Position numbers and translations under genes: made by a program. A DNA stretch of 64,000 nt from JAJPXC01 sp964510535 (GTDB lineage: Bacteria > Bacteroidota > Bacteroidia > Bacteroidales > Muribaculaceae), in NCBI GenBank assembly GCA_964510535.1, contig CAZECG010000009.1, positions 1 to 64,000 on the forward strand, written 5' to 3'. Of the stretch, positions 34,695 to 44,167 are shown piece after piece. Positions within the stretch are counted from its first letter, which is position 1; each line of letters opens with the position of its first letter. Under the pieces are notes generated by a model. It did no database searches and was not told the origin of the DNA. It saw only the letters and a program-made list of their open reading frames with translations.

Positions 34695-37610
34695 ATGAGA
34701 CTGAAATCCACTCGTCTGTTTCTCATGGTTGTGTCGGTAGCCTTAGGCTTTCAAGTCCAAGCCGGCAAGTACCAATATGAAACAGTACCCGGCGACCCAA
34801 TGAAAACGATGGTATACACCCTGCCCAACGGGTTGAAAGTGTACATGAGCGTCAACAAAGATATGCCGCGCATCCAGACCAATATCGCCGTAAAAGTGGG
34901 CAGCAAGAACGACCCCGCCGAGACCACCGGTTTGGCCCACTATTTCGAACATATGATGTTTAAGGGCACAACAGACTTCGGCACGACCAATTACGAGGCG
35001 GAAAAGCCGTTGCTCGACAAAATCGAGGAGCTGTTTGAGACCTATCGCCAAACGACCGACTCAACCGCACGCGCAGCGTTGTATCACGAGATAGACAGCA
35101 TATCGTATGAGGCATCGAAGATAGCGATACCCAACGAGTACGACAAGTTGATGACGACAATCGGAGCAATCGGAACTAACGCCTACACTTCATACGATAT
35201 GACCTGCTATGTGGAAGATATTCCGTCGAACGAGCTTGAGCGTTGGGCAAAGATACAGTCGAACCGATTTGAGAAGCCGGTGTTGCGCGGATTCCACACG
35301 GAGTTAGAGACGATATATGAGGAGAAAAATATGTCGTTGACAAAAGATTCGCAAAAGATGACGGAGGGCTTGATGGCCGCTATGTTTCCTCACCACCCGT
35401 ACGGACAGTGGTCGGTGCTGGGCTATCAACAGCATCTGAAGAATCCTTCAATCACCAATATCAAGGCATACCACAAGAATTGGTATGTGCCAAACAATAT
35501 GGCGATATTGATGTCGGGAGATTTCGACCCCGACACCGCAGTAGATGCCATCACAAAATATTTCGGGCATCTGAAGGCAAATCAGAATCTGCCGAAGCTG
35601 GAGTTCACGCCGGAGCCGCCTATCACGTCGCCAGTGGAGACCGAGGTGTGGGGCAACGAGTCAGAAGCGTTGTTGCTTGCGTGGCGACTGCCGAAGGCGA
35701 GCCATGAGGATATAGAAAAGATGGAATTGCTCGAGTATATAGTCAACAACGGACAAGCCGGCTTGATAGACTTGGACATTAATCAAAAGCAGAAAGCGCT
35801 CGGTGTCGGAGCGGGTTGTGAGTCGCTGAGCGACTACTCAATATTTATGGTGTCAGGAAGGCCCAAAGAGGGGCAAACGCTTGAAGAATTGAAACGCTTG
35901 TTGCTTGACGAGTTTGCAAAGCTGCGCAACGGAGAGTTTGACAACAGCTTGATACCCGCGACAATCAACAACTTCAAGGCGAGCGAGCAGAGAGAGCTTG
36001 ACAGCAATTATGGCCGCGTGGACAGAATGGAAACATCGTTTATCAACGATATACCGCTGTCGGCAATGGTGAGCCGCAATGAGCGATTGAGCAAGATGAC
36101 GAAAGAGGATATAGTGGCAATGGCAAACAAATATCTCCGCGAGGACAATTATGTCGCAATCTATAAACGTCAAGGCCAAGACACAACCGAGCTTAAAATC
36201 GCCAAACAGCCAATCACTCCGATAGAGATGAACCGCGACACGGCGAGCGCATACCTCAACGCCATCGTCGCCGAGGAAGTGCCGCCGATAGAGCCGGTGT
36301 TTGTCGACTTCGAGAAGGATTTGACATTTTTGAACGCTAACAAGAACATTCCCGTAATCTATAAGCAGAACTTGAGCAACGATATGTTTTCGGTAACATA
36401 CGTCTACGACTATGGCGTAAACAATGACAAAGAAATCGCAATGCTCAACTACTATATGGATCTTCTCGGGACAAAGAAGATGGACAACGAAGAGTATGCC
36501 CAGAAATTCTATGAGCTGGCTTGCTCTTACAAGATTAGCGTCGGCAAACGCGAGAGCTACGTGACATTGGAAGGGCTTTCGGAAAACATGGAAGAAGCAA
36601 TGGCGCTGCTTGACGAGCTGATGAACAACGCTGTCGCCGACAAAGAGATGTATGACAATGTTGTGGAGCAGACGATAAAGAGCCGCGAGAACCGCTTGAA
36701 AAATCAAAGCGCCAACTTCAACGCCTTGTATGAGTATATCTCAACCGGACCCGCGCAGATGAAATCATACAAGCTAACCAACGAAGAGCTAAAAAACATC
36801 AGCCCCCAGCACTTGACCGACCAGCTTAAATCGTTGAACAAAATGGAGCACACGATAATATATTATGGGCCGATGGATGAGAAAACGGCTATCGCAACGA
36901 TAGAGAAGACCCACAAGACGCCGAAAAAGCTGACTAAGATTGCGAAAAAAGAGGTCGAAAAACCGTTGGAACCAAAAGAGACAACATTTTTCATAGCACC
37001 ATACGACGCGAAACAGCTTTATATGACAGAATATAGCTGCGATGGAAAATTGTATGACCAATCGATAGAGAACCAGCGCATGATGTTTAACGAATATTTC
37101 GGCGGCGGCATGAACTCGATAGTATTCCAAGAAATGCGCGAACGCCGCAGCTTGGCATACTCAGCCAGAGCAGATTTCCAAGGTCAAAGGTATCTTGACG
37201 AGCCATACCGCTTCAGAACGACAATAGCGACCCAAAACGACAAGATGGCCGACGCGATCGAAGCATTTGCCGAAATAATCGAAGAAATGCCGTTGAGCCA
37301 AAACGCATTTGACCATGCAAAGCAGGGGATGGAAGCCCGCTTGCGCACAGAGCGTTTCATCAAGGATAACGCCGCATGGGTATATATCGGCTGCCAACGT
37401 CTTGGCCTTAAGAGCGATTGGCACAAAACGATGTATGAGGCATTACCGAGCATGACACTCGAGACAGTGTCGGACTTCCATCAGAAACAAGTCAAAGGCC
37501 GCACATACCACATCGGCATTCTCGGAGACTCGAAAGACCTCGACCTCGATTACCTTCGCAGGCATGGCAAAGTGGTCATGCTGACGACCGAAGATATATT
37601 CGGATTCTAA
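34695..37610 (+). CDS. Exported M16 family metallopeptidase (fused pitrilysin-type)
   Basis: A 971-residue protein with a signal peptide (MRLKSTRLFLMVVSVALGFQVQA) and two M16 repeats. The first half is catalytic: the inverted zinc motif HYFEH (H82, E85, H86) and the distal Glu in LETIYEEKNM. The second half (about residue 530 on) is the non-catalytic partner, ending with FGGGMNSIVFQEMRERRSLAY, the conserved substrate-closing motif. It should degrade peptides in the periplasm. A TATCTTCG -7-like box lies at 34651-34658. It is followed by a clear terminator, so it appears monocistronic. Confidence 0.94.
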   Translation: MRLKSTRLFLMVVSVALGFQVQAGKYQYETVPGDPMKTMVYTLPNGLKVYMSVNKDMPRIQTNIAVKVGSKNDPAETTGLAHYFEHMMFKGTTDFGTTNYEAEKPLLDKIEELFETYRQTTDSTARAALYHEIDSISYEASKIAIPNEYDKLMTTIGAIGTNAYTSYDMTCYVEDIPSNELERWAKIQSNRFEKPVLRGFHTELETIYEEKNMSLTKDSQKMTEGLMAAMFPHHPYGQWSVLGYQQHLKNPSITNIKAYHKNWYVPNNMAILMSGDFDPDTAVDAITKYFGHLKANQNLPKLEFTPEPPITSPVETEVWGNESEALLLAWRLPKASHEDIEKMELLEYIVNNGQAGLIDLDINQKQKALGVGAGCESLSDYSIFMVSGRPKEGQTLEELKRLLLDEFAKLRNGEFDNSLIPATINNFKASEQRELDSNYGRVDRMETSFINDIPLSAMVSRNERLSKMTKEDIVAMANKYLREDNYVAIYKRQGQDTTELKIAKQPITPIEMNRDTASAYLNAIVAEEVPPIEPVFVDFEKDLTFLNANKNIPVIYKQNLSNDMFSVTYVYDYGVNNDKEIAMLNYYMDLLGTKKMDNEEYAQKFYELACSYKISVGKRESYVTLEGLSENMEEAMALLDELMNNAVADKEMYDNVVEQTIKSRENRLKNQSANFNALYEYISTGPAQMKSYKLTNEELKNISPQHLTDQLKSLNKMEHTIIYYGPMDEKTAIATIEKTHKTPKKLTKIAKKEVEKPLEPKETTFFIAPYDAKQLYMTEYSCDGKLYDQSIENQRMMFNEYFGGGMNSIVFQEMRERRSLAYSARADFQGQRYLDEPYRFRTTIATQNDKMADAIEAFAEIIEEMPLSQNAFDHAKQGMEARLRTERFIKDNAAWVYIGCQRLGLKSDWHKTMYEALPSMTLETVSDFHQKQVKGRTYHIGILGDSKDLDLDYLRRHGKVVMLTTEDIFGF

Positions 37611-37640
37611 AGTTTAACACTACATTTCCTTATTTCAATA

Positions 37641-37687
37641 ACGGCTGTTTCCGATTAATTCGGCAAACAGCCGTCTTTATTTCTTTA
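37641..37687 (+). terminator. Terminator of the M16 peptidase gene
   Basis: Arms ACGGCTGTTT (37641-37650) and AAACAGCCGT (37665-37674), then a T-rich tail CTTTATTTCTTT. Confidence 0.85.
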
Positions 37688-37792
37688 CTCATAATATTTT
37701 TTCAGTTCACATCACAAATTTTAATATTAATTTCCTAATTTTGCGACTAAAATGGAAATAACAACAATTCATAAATTAAAAGTTTTTTCTCT

Positions 37793-39538
37793 ATGAAAAA
37801 TCCACTCACCCAAAAATTTTTATTGGCGATAGGTGCAGTTTTGTCAATGGCATCATGTGTCGATGACAATTATGACCTGAGCGACATAGATTCCACAACA
37901 AGAATCGAAGTCAAGGATTTGGTCGTACCAATTAATCTTGACGTCATTTCACTGGAAAGCATTCTCGACATTAAAGAAGGTGAAGCCATTCAGGTGATTG
38001 ACGGGCAGTATGCCATCGTCAAAGGAGGCAGTGTCGACGCAGCGCAAATCAACATTCCCGCTGTCAGTGTCAAGGCACCGGTCATCAAACCGACCGAATC
38101 AACCGTCTACGCCGAAGGCTTCCATTCAAGCTCACCAATGAAAAGCGGATTGGGTTCTCTGCGGTTCCCGCTGTCATCAACTCCACCTGACTGTAAATAT
38201 AGCACATCAGACGTGAGCGACTATATCGTCGCTATCAATTCATGCGAGTGCGATGTATCGCTTGACCTTACAGTATCGCTCGTTGAAGCCAAAGACATCA
38301 TCAGAAGCTGCGACTTTTCCGACATAGTCTTCCAGCTACCTAAAGGACTGAGCATGACCGAAAGCGCAGGCGGCAGTTACAATCCAAACACCGGCGAGCT
38401 TTATATCGCTGACAAGCAAATAAGCGGCAGCGCCCTCACCGTGCATCTTGAAGCTGACGGCATAGATTTCAGCAAGACAAACTACAGCTACAACAATCCC
38501 ACCCTCACAGTCGACGAGAAAATCTACCTCAAATCAGGCTTCGCCACCATATCGGCGAGCGATATAGTCGGCGACATAAGCTCTATACCCACATCCCTTA
38601 CCCTCCGCACTGAATACGTGTTATCAGACATTAACATCAAATCGTTCACAGGCCGTATAAAATACGAAGTCGATGATGTTAACATCCCCGAGGTCAGCCT
38701 CAACGACCTGCCCAACGTACTGTCGCAAGAAGGGACTGACATTTCCATAACCAATCCTTGCCTATATCTGCAATTTAACAACGCTTTACAGCAATATGAG
38801 CTTAAAGCGCAATCAGGACTGTCAATGACAGCTATCCGTCCCGGTGAAGCCGACAAGACATTCGGGCTAAACCCCGGTCAGCTCATCGCTATCAACACCA
38901 ATCATCCCGACGGTAGCTACAGTTTCTGCCTGTCGCCCGAAATGCCCTCGACAATCGACGCGGAATTTGCAGGAGCCGAACATGTCGGCTACTCATCACT
39001 GAGCTATGTATTGAGCGGCAACGGAATGCCCAAAAGCATCAAAGTGAATCTCGTAGATCCCATTATCCCCGACCAACCGGTTAATTTGTTCCCTCTTGGA
39101 GCTGATATGGGAAAGATAAGTGGAAAATACAAGCTCGTCGCTCCCCTAAACTTCATGAGCGGCTCATATGTCACATATGCCAACGACATGGACGGATGGA
39201 ACGACGAAGAATTTGACAAAGTCACCATCACCACTCTCACAATAACTATGAAAGCCAGCTCAGACGTTCCAGTCGCACTCGACTTCACAGCATATCCGAT
39301 TGACGTTGATGGCAAACAGATTGGTGATGTCGAAGTCACAGGCGCTCAAATCAATGCGAACGCTCAAGATCAAGAAATAACCCTTCGTATAACGGGACAA
39401 ATCCAGCATCTCGACGGCTTGCGCTATCGCGCCGTCGCCACAGCCGCTGCCGACGGGAAGACCATTTCGCCCGACATGACTATCACACTGAAAGATGTGA
39501 GACCTGTCGTTTCAGGTTACTATGAGAAAGAATTATAA
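37793..39538 (+). CDS. Uncharacterised lipoprotein, partner of the DUF5723 protein
   Basis: A 581-residue protein with a lipoprotein signal (lipobox SMASC, mature Cys at residue 23) and then VDDNYDLSDIDSTTRIEVKDLVVPINLD. The rest is rich in beta-strand-like segments without cysteines, suggesting repeated immunoglobulin-like or adhesin-type domains exposed at the cell surface or periplasm. I do not recognise a named family. It is followed after 30 nt by the DUF5723 gene, and the two look co-transcribed. A TAATTTTG -7 box lies at 37736-37743. Confidence 0.75.
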   Translation: MKNPLTQKFLLAIGAVLSMASCVDDNYDLSDIDSTTRIEVKDLVVPINLDVISLESILDIKEGEAIQVIDGQYAIVKGGSVDAAQINIPAVSVKAPVIKPTESTVYAEGFHSSSPMKSGLGSLRFPLSSTPPDCKYSTSDVSDYIVAINSCECDVSLDLTVSLVEAKDIIRSCDFSDIVFQLPKGLSMTESAGGSYNPNTGELYIADKQISGSALTVHLEADGIDFSKTNYSYNNPTLTVDEKIYLKSGFATISASDIVGDISSIPTSLTLRTEYVLSDINIKSFTGRIKYEVDDVNIPEVSLNDLPNVLSQEGTDISITNPCLYLQFNNALQQYELKAQSGLSMTAIRPGEADKTFGLNPGQLIAINTNHPDGSYSFCLSPEMPSTIDAEFAGAEHVGYSSLSYVLSGNGMPKSIKVNLVDPIIPDQPVNLFPLGADMGKISGKYKLVAPLNFMSGSYVTYANDMDGWNDEEFDKVTITTLTITMKASSDVPVALDFTAYPIDVDGKQIGDVEVTGAQINANAQDQEITLRITGQIQHLDGLRYRAVATAAADGKTISPDMTITLKDVRPVVSGYYEKEL

Positions 39539-39568
39539 ACAGCCAAACCATCAATCGACAATCAAATC

Positions 39569-40948
39569 ATGAGATACAGCATAAAAACAGTTGTAACGAC
39601 GACAGCAATCGCAATCTGCGCCATCACATCGGCCAATGCGCAAAACACACGTTCGGGCTATTTCATAGACGACTATACATATCGTTTTGAGATGAACCCG
39701 GCGTTTGGCAACACGAAAAACTTCATAGCGATGCCTGCATTGGGCAACATCAACGCCTCGATGAACGGCAACCTCGGAGTAGACGACATCCTATACAACA
39801 TCGACGGCCAAACGACCACATTCCTAAACCCGCAAGTCAGCGCTTCGGAATTTTTGGGTAATATCAATGATAAAAACCGCATAGGCGGCGATGTTAAAAT
39901 CACGCTTCTCGCAGCCGGTTTCAAGGCTTGGGGCGGTTACAATACCATAGCAATCAATGCCCGTAGCGGCCTCGGGATGAAGGTGCCCGGCGAGATGTTC
40001 TCGTTGATGAAGGAGGGCATAGGCAACAAAGAGTATGACATCTCAGACGTAAGAGCGTTTGCAAACGCTTACGCCGAGATTTCACTGGGTCACTCACACC
40101 AGTTGAGCAAAGAGTGGCGCATCGGTGCAAACGTAAAATTCTTGCTCGGCGGCGCAAATATAGATGCGAAACTTAAAAATGCGAAATTGACGCTCGGCGA
40201 AAACGAATGGACAATCACATCGGAGGCGGAGTTGAATGCCAATGTCAAGGGCTTGGTTTATGAGACTGACATAAACGAGGATACTAACCACGAGTATGTG
40301 AACGGAATGGATGTTGATAACACGGGGCTTAACGGCTTCGGTATGGCTTTTGACTTGGGTGCAGTGTACACCCCCGCCGCCCTACCCGACTGGAGCTTCA
40401 GCGCATCATTGCTCGATTTAGGATTCATCTCATGGAACAACAACGTCGTGGCATCGACCAACGGTGTTAAAACATTCAATACCGACCGCTATACATTCAA
40501 CGTTGACGACGACGCCACCAACAGTTTCGAGAATGAATGGGACAAAATCAAGGATGATATGTCGGCCCTCTATGAACTCGAAGATATGGGTGACAAAGGA
40601 GGTCAGACCCGTATGCTTGGCGCGACTATGAACCTCGGGGTTCAATATACACTGCCGGTCTACCGACCTTTGACATTCGGATTACTCAATACGACCCGAA
40701 TCCAAGGGGCTTTCAGTTGGACAGACTTCCGTCTGTCAGCCAACATCGCTCCGGCTAAATGTATCGACGGCGGTATCAATATGTCGCTCGGCACATTTGG
40801 TGTAGGTTTCGGTTGGATAGTGAATTTGCACACCACAGGCTTTAATATGTTTGTCGGCATGGACCGCACGTTGGGCAAATTGGCCAAGCAGGGCGTTCCG
40901 TTGTCGAGCAACGCATCAGTTAATTTGGGTATCAATTTCCCGTTCTGA
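39569..40948 (+). CDS. DUF5723 family outer-membrane protein
   Basis: A 459-residue protein with a signal peptide (MRYSIKTVVTTTAIAICAITSANA) followed by a sequence of alternating amphipathic strands with many aromatic ends, matching the DUF5723 family, which is predicted to form an outer-membrane beta-barrel related to the FadL/PorV type. MNPAFGNTKNFIAMPALGNI near the start is typical. The last residue is Phe (NLGINFPF), a BAM-type C-terminal signature. With the upstream lipoprotein it may form a surface complex; this is inference from gene order. A hairpin with T-run ends the transcript. Confidence 0.85.
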   Translation: MRYSIKTVVTTTAIAICAITSANAQNTRSGYFIDDYTYRFEMNPAFGNTKNFIAMPALGNINASMNGNLGVDDILYNIDGQTTTFLNPQVSASEFLGNINDKNRIGGDVKITLLAAGFKAWGGYNTIAINARSGLGMKVPGEMFSLMKEGIGNKEYDISDVRAFANAYAEISLGHSHQLSKEWRIGANVKFLLGGANIDAKLKNAKLTLGENEWTITSEAELNANVKGLVYETDINEDTNHEYVNGMDVDNTGLNGFGMAFDLGAVYTPAALPDWSFSASLLDLGFISWNNNVVASTNGVKTFNTDRYTFNVDDDATNSFENEWDKIKDDMSALYELEDMGDKGGQTRMLGATMNLGVQYTLPVYRPLTFGLLNTTRIQGAFSWTDFRLSANIAPAKCIDGGINMSLGTFGVGFGWIVNLHTTGFNMFVGMDRTLGKLAKQGVPLSSNASVNLGINFPF

Positions 40949-40971
40949 TGCATATTTGAATGATTCTAAAA

Positions 40972-41010
40972 CAGGCCTCGCAAGTGGAAATTGCGGGGCC
41001 TGAGTTTTTT
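40972..41010 (+). terminator. Terminator of the lipoprotein-DUF5723 operon
   Basis: Arms CAGGCCTCGCAA (40972-40983) and TTGCGGGGCCTG (40991-41002), one wobble pair, followed by AGTTTTTTA. Confidence 0.85.
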
Positions 41011-41295
41011 ATGTGGGAATTTTGTTGTTTTAGCAATCTTTGCAGATTGCCGATTGAGGAGGGATACTATTCAGGGTATTGCCGTCAAGCAATGTTCGGC
41101 CACATAGAAAGGGTTTCCTAACGTAAACCACAGCAAGCCGTTAACACAGTTTAACTTATCGTAAGTCGTTGAAAATAAAAGCCTTAGCACAGCTATATCA
41201 CTATATATAAGGAAGATAAGAAGTCACAGGGGACTGATTTTTTTCGTAAATTTGAGTACAAAAACAACGATATAAACGATAAAATAAACAAAGTC
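41011..41295. other. Non-coding stretch between DUF5723 and the coiled-coil gene
   Basis: Together with the terminator this makes a gap of nearly 350 nt. I see no ORF with coding character. A TAAATTTG -7-like box at 41247-41254 could start the coiled-coil gene with a leader of about 35 nt; no -33 element fits. Nothing else is recognisable. Confidence 0.5.
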
Positions 41296-41607
41296 ATGTC
41301 AAAAACTTATCTGAATCAAGTTGAGAAAGTGAAAATACTCGTAGAGGGCGCACGAAGCCACCACGATATGGTTAAAGATCTCGGCATCACACTTGAACAA
41401 CTTGACAAAATGGAGGAAATGTCGAAAGAGGCTGAACGCTTGAATAATGAGGTGGAATCGCTACGCCACGAGACATCACTGAAAGTTAAAGAAGCAAATG
41501 CACGATTAGAGGAACTGAAAGCAGTGTGGCTACCAATGAAGAATAAAATCAAATCGTCGTACGACCAGCTCAAATGGGCTATGCTCGGTATTCAAGACAA
41601 ACGTTAA
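41296..41607 (+). CDS. Small coiled-coil protein, 103 residues
   Basis: A short cytoplasmic protein with heptad-like charge patterning over residues 30-75 (LDKMEEMSKEAERLNNEVESL, then VKEANARLEELKAVW), so a coiled coil is likely. The first 30 residues (NQVEKVKILVEGARSHHDMVKDLGI) look helical too. It has no cysteines, signal peptide or HTH. I do not recognise the family with certainty. It is flanked on both sides by terminators, thus an independent unit, with a -7 box upstream. Confidence 0.65.
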   Translation: MSKTYLNQVEKVKILVEGARSHHDMVKDLGITLEQLDKMEEMSKEAERLNNEVESLRHETSLKVKEANARLEELKAVWLPMKNKIKSSYDQLKWAMLGIQDKR

Positions 41608-41629
41608 AAATAAATTATTACAAACAGCT

Positions 41630-41665
41630 GAAAGGCGACAGAGGCGAGAGCCAAAGTCGCCTTTC
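41630..41665 (+). terminator. Hairpin after the coiled-coil gene
   Basis: Arms GAAAGGCGAC (41630-41639) and GTCGCCTTTC (41656-41665), perfect; only a weak T-rich tail. It lies between convergent genes. Confidence 0.6.
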
Positions 41666-41677
41666 TATTTAAATGTA

Positions 41678-42736
41678 TCAATAGAGCGGTGTGAATGGAG
41701 CGGCGGGGTGCAACAAATGTGTCACGTCGCCAAGATGACGCGCCGCAGCAGTCGAATCGAGCCGCAGAACCGGAGCTCCAACGCTAAGATCGCATTTTAG
41801 CAGGTCAACATAATAGACACCAAGATTTGTCGATGAATCAAAGTAGTAGAGCCTATCACGGATATTGGCGAAAGAACGCCACTGCGTCGAGCTTACGTTA
41901 GGCTCAGATTTGACAGTGTATTCATATGGCACAGAAACATTAAAAAGTATGCTTCGAATAATCGCCAGCCCCAAGTCAGCGTCATTAGATTTAGCGACAT
42001 GACCTTGAAAATAATAGCCTCGCACATATCGGTCGGGGCTTTTGACCGTGCCAGGAAGCATATTGCCGCCGCCAACTTTCGTCCAATAGTCATTTATCGC
42101 TGTCATTTGCGGAAAAGCCGGGTCGTTGGTCATGGCTGGCATATCCTCCCCTTCATAAATCATCACTTTTCCATGGTCAAATTCAAGAATCGCACAGCGG
42201 CCCTCGGCATCTGTGATTCCCCAATGCAGAGCCGCCACCGTCCCCCCGTCGAAAGTTGAGCCGGAGATATTGAACTCATGTTCTTTCAAGACCTTAACCA
42301 CTTCGGGGGTTGTGGCATTCAGGTCAAGCAGCCATGCCACAAACATCGCCAACGACATGGGTGGACGCGACGATGTCTCACGATTATCATAAACCGTCCC
42401 TTTGCAGAACAAACCGTTAATCACAAGACCCTTTTCGTTCATCCCCTCCGTGACACCGCCACCATAGCTGACAGCATAGACCGCGCCATATTTTGAAGTC
42501 CATTTGACTGATCCGGGGAGGTCGTTACCGGCTTTGACCACGCCTCGGGGATACACATATAAATTGGTTGGAATGGGTGTCTTCCAGTCAAGTGACCGGC
42601 CAACTATGCGCAACACCTGCTCGGGGCGGGCCGCAGTGTCACCGACATAAAGGATACGGGAACAAGCATCAGCCTCAACAGCCGTTCCTGCCATCAAAAG
42701 TCCCGCAGCGGCGAGCGTCAATATTCGTAGTTTCAT
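41678..42736 (-). CDS. Choloylglycine hydrolase family (bile salt hydrolase / penicillin V acylase-like)
   Basis: A 352-residue Ntn-hydrolase precursor. Signal peptide residues 1-24 end right before Cys25 (VEADA-CSRIL), which would become the N-terminal catalytic nucleophile. Other active-site residues of the family are visible: Arg47 and Asp50 in GRSLDW, the GMNEKGLVINGL loop, Asn in MTNDPAFPQ, and Arg in SPDRYVRG. It cleaves amide bonds of conjugated bile acids, penicillin V or acyl-homoserine lactones; the signature residues do not separate these. Export suggests a periplasmic enzyme. Two tandem AAAACGTTTT palindromes sit 12-36 bp before the ATG and look like an operator. Confidence 0.88.
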   Translation of the reverse strand: MKLRILTLAAAGLLMAGTAVEADACSRILYVGDTAARPEQVLRIVGRSLDWKTPIPTNLYVYPRGVVKAGNDLPGSVKWTSKYGAVYAVSYGGGVTEGMNEKGLVINGLFCKGTVYDNRETSSRPPMSLAMFVAWLLDLNATTPEVVKVLKEHEFNISGSTFDGGTVAALHWGITDAEGRCAILEFDHGKVMIYEGEDMPAMTNDPAFPQMTAINDYWTKVGGGNMLPGTVKSPDRYVRGYYFQGHVAKSNDADLGLAIIRSILFNVSVPYEYTVKSEPNVSSTQWRSFANIRDRLYYFDSSTNLGVYYVDLLKCDLSVGAPVLRLDSTAAARHLGDVTHLLHPAAPFTPLY

Positions 42737-42747
42737 GACAAATAATA

Positions 42748-42773
42748 AAAACGTTTTGTATAAAAACGTTTTT
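42748..42773. promoter_or_regulatory. Tandem palindromes, LacI-type operator-like, upstream of the choloylglycine hydrolase gene
   Basis: AAAACGTTTT at 42748-42757 and again within AAAAACGTTTTT at 42762-42773, centre-to-centre 15 bp. The self-complementary ACGT core resembles binding sites of LacI/GalR-type repressors. Confidence 0.5.
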
Positions 42774-42806
42774 ACAATTCACATGGTTCAACAGTATAAG
42801 ACAGAA

Positions 42807-43997
42807 TCACCGCCTTGGCTTAGACCAAGTGAAATTTTCTTTACGATGCCGTCGCTCCACTATTTTATAATATAGATTATAGAATGGGCGCATCATGACA
42901 AACCATGGCACTGTCAAAAAAAGCCTCCGTCCGGCGAGAGCTCGTAATGCTCTGCGCCATGCTATCATTATTAAAATCCAAAGCGACAGACCGGCCGCTG
43001 CCATTATAGTCAACGGGAGCATATTAGGGACGCTTTCAAAAATAGCAGCGATTGACGATGCCACTCCCAACCACAAAATAGACGAGAAAAGCGAAAAAAT
43101 ATATCGTGACCGATGTGACACATATCGGCCGGTAAAAATATGACCCCATTTCCACCGACGATGGAACGCTCGTGGAGACTCTCCTCCAAGAGTTACACGC
43201 GACGCATCAGACAATTCAACCGCAGTGTTATCGGGCAAAGCTATCTCCTCGATAAAAATATCATCGGCTCCGTTATGAAGATTCAATGACTTAGAAAAGC
43301 CTTTGTTTGCGAAAAAAAGCTCACGATTAATCCCGAAATTGTCGAGATGACCGCGATATGGATGTTTTTTCAACGCCGACGACAAATACGTAACAGCATC
43401 GGCCGTTGTGTCAAAGGATCTGAGGCGTTTGCCTATCTGAGCGTCAACGTGACGGTCAAAAGCAGCATAGCCAAGCACAATATCCTTCCCGTCAGAGAAA
43501 TGCCGCGCCATCGAGCGCAACCAGTCAGTCGACCCGATTGACGATGCGGCATCGACAAATAACACATATTTGTTGCGCGCCGCCTTCAAGCCAAGAGTGA
43601 TGGCAAGTTTGCGGCGGCTAAGATTGTGAGCCTCATCGGGAATAAATGTCAAGTAAAGATTATGATGCTCCAGCGACAATCGGTTGAAAACATCTTTAAC
43701 CGATTCAGATGAGCCATCGTTGACGATTATAATCTCATAGGGCGCATTATATTGTTGCGATAACAGCGTCTCAAGAAGCCGGCCCAAGCTCGAAGGATTA
43801 TCGTTACAGTAAACAACTACAGAGACCTGGGGGAGCGCGGATGGGGAATCGTTTAATGTCACATTGCCGCGCCGGTTATGTTTCCACACTAATGAAACCC
43901 GACGGCAGTAAAGCGTCGAGAGCACTATGGCGCAAGCTAAGGCAACGCCCATCAGAGTCCAGCACAAAGGCGAGATATCAATAGAAAAAACCATCAC
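42807..43997 (-). CDS. Membrane-anchored GT2 glycosyltransferase
   Basis: A 396-residue protein with an N-terminal membrane helix (about residues 10-30), a GT-A domain (VSVVVYCNDNPSSLGRLLETLLSQQY, then YEIIIVNDGSS and a VLFVDAASS site where the usual DxD reads DAA), HRRWKWGHIFTGRY (resembling the Q/RxxRW product-binding motif of processive GT2 enzymes), and two or more C-terminal membrane helices (about residues 300-350). This plan resembles processive or lipid-linked glycosyltransferases. A near-perfect promoter is 27 nt upstream. The acceptor is unknown. Confidence 0.85.
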   Translation of the reverse strand: MMVFSIDISPLCWTLMGVALACAIVLSTLYCRRVSLVWKHNRRGNVTLNDSPSALPQVSVVVYCNDNPSSLGRLLETLLSQQYNAPYEIIIVNDGSSESVKDVFNRLSLEHHNLYLTFIPDEAHNLSRRKLAITLGLKAARNKYVLFVDAASSIGSTDWLRSMARHFSDGKDIVLGYAAFDRHVDAQIGKRLRSFDTTADAVTYLSSALKKHPYRGHLDNFGINRELFFANKGFSKSLNLHNGADDIFIEEIALPDNTAVELSDASRVTLGGESPRAFHRRWKWGHIFTGRYVSHRSRYIFSLFSSILWLGVASSIAAIFESVPNMLPLTIMAAAGLSLWILIMIAWRRALRALAGRRLFLTVPWFVMMRPFYNLYYKIVERRHRKENFTWSKPRR

Positions 43998-44023
43998 GAC
44001 TGATTGATTAGATTATCGACTGA

Positions 44024-44054
44024 CAAAGTTAACATATTCGCGCCAAACGACAAA
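44024..44054 (-). promoter_or_regulatory. Promoter for the membrane glycosyltransferase
   Basis: On the minus strand, TTTG (44054-44051), 19 nt, TAACTTTG (44031-44024). Confidence 0.65.
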
Positions 44055-44082
44055 GCCATAGAAAACAGTGAGGCAGCGCGCA

Positions 44083-44117
44083 GAAAAAAAGGAAAGGTGG
44101 ATTCCGCTCCACCTTTC
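44083..44117 (-). terminator. Rho-independent terminator of the malic enzyme gene
   Basis: Arms GAAAGGTGGA (44092-44101) and TCCACCTTTC (44108-44117); on the minus strand it is followed by a CTTTTTTTC tail. Confidence 0.85.
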
Positions 44118-44167
44118 ATCTCATGCTTTATATGTCAATCTATAAATCCAGGGTCTAAAATACGAGC

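Noticed and set aside
35853..36707. Minus-strand ORF of 284 codons inside the M16 peptidase gene
   Set aside because: Antisense shadow: Val/His/Cys-rich translation without recognisable motif, fully inside a well-supported gene.
42747..42773. CRISPR-like direct repeat upstream of the choloylglycine hydrolase gene
   Set aside because: Only two short palindromic copies with 5 bp between; far too short for repeat-spacer structure. No CRISPR array was seen anywhere in the window.
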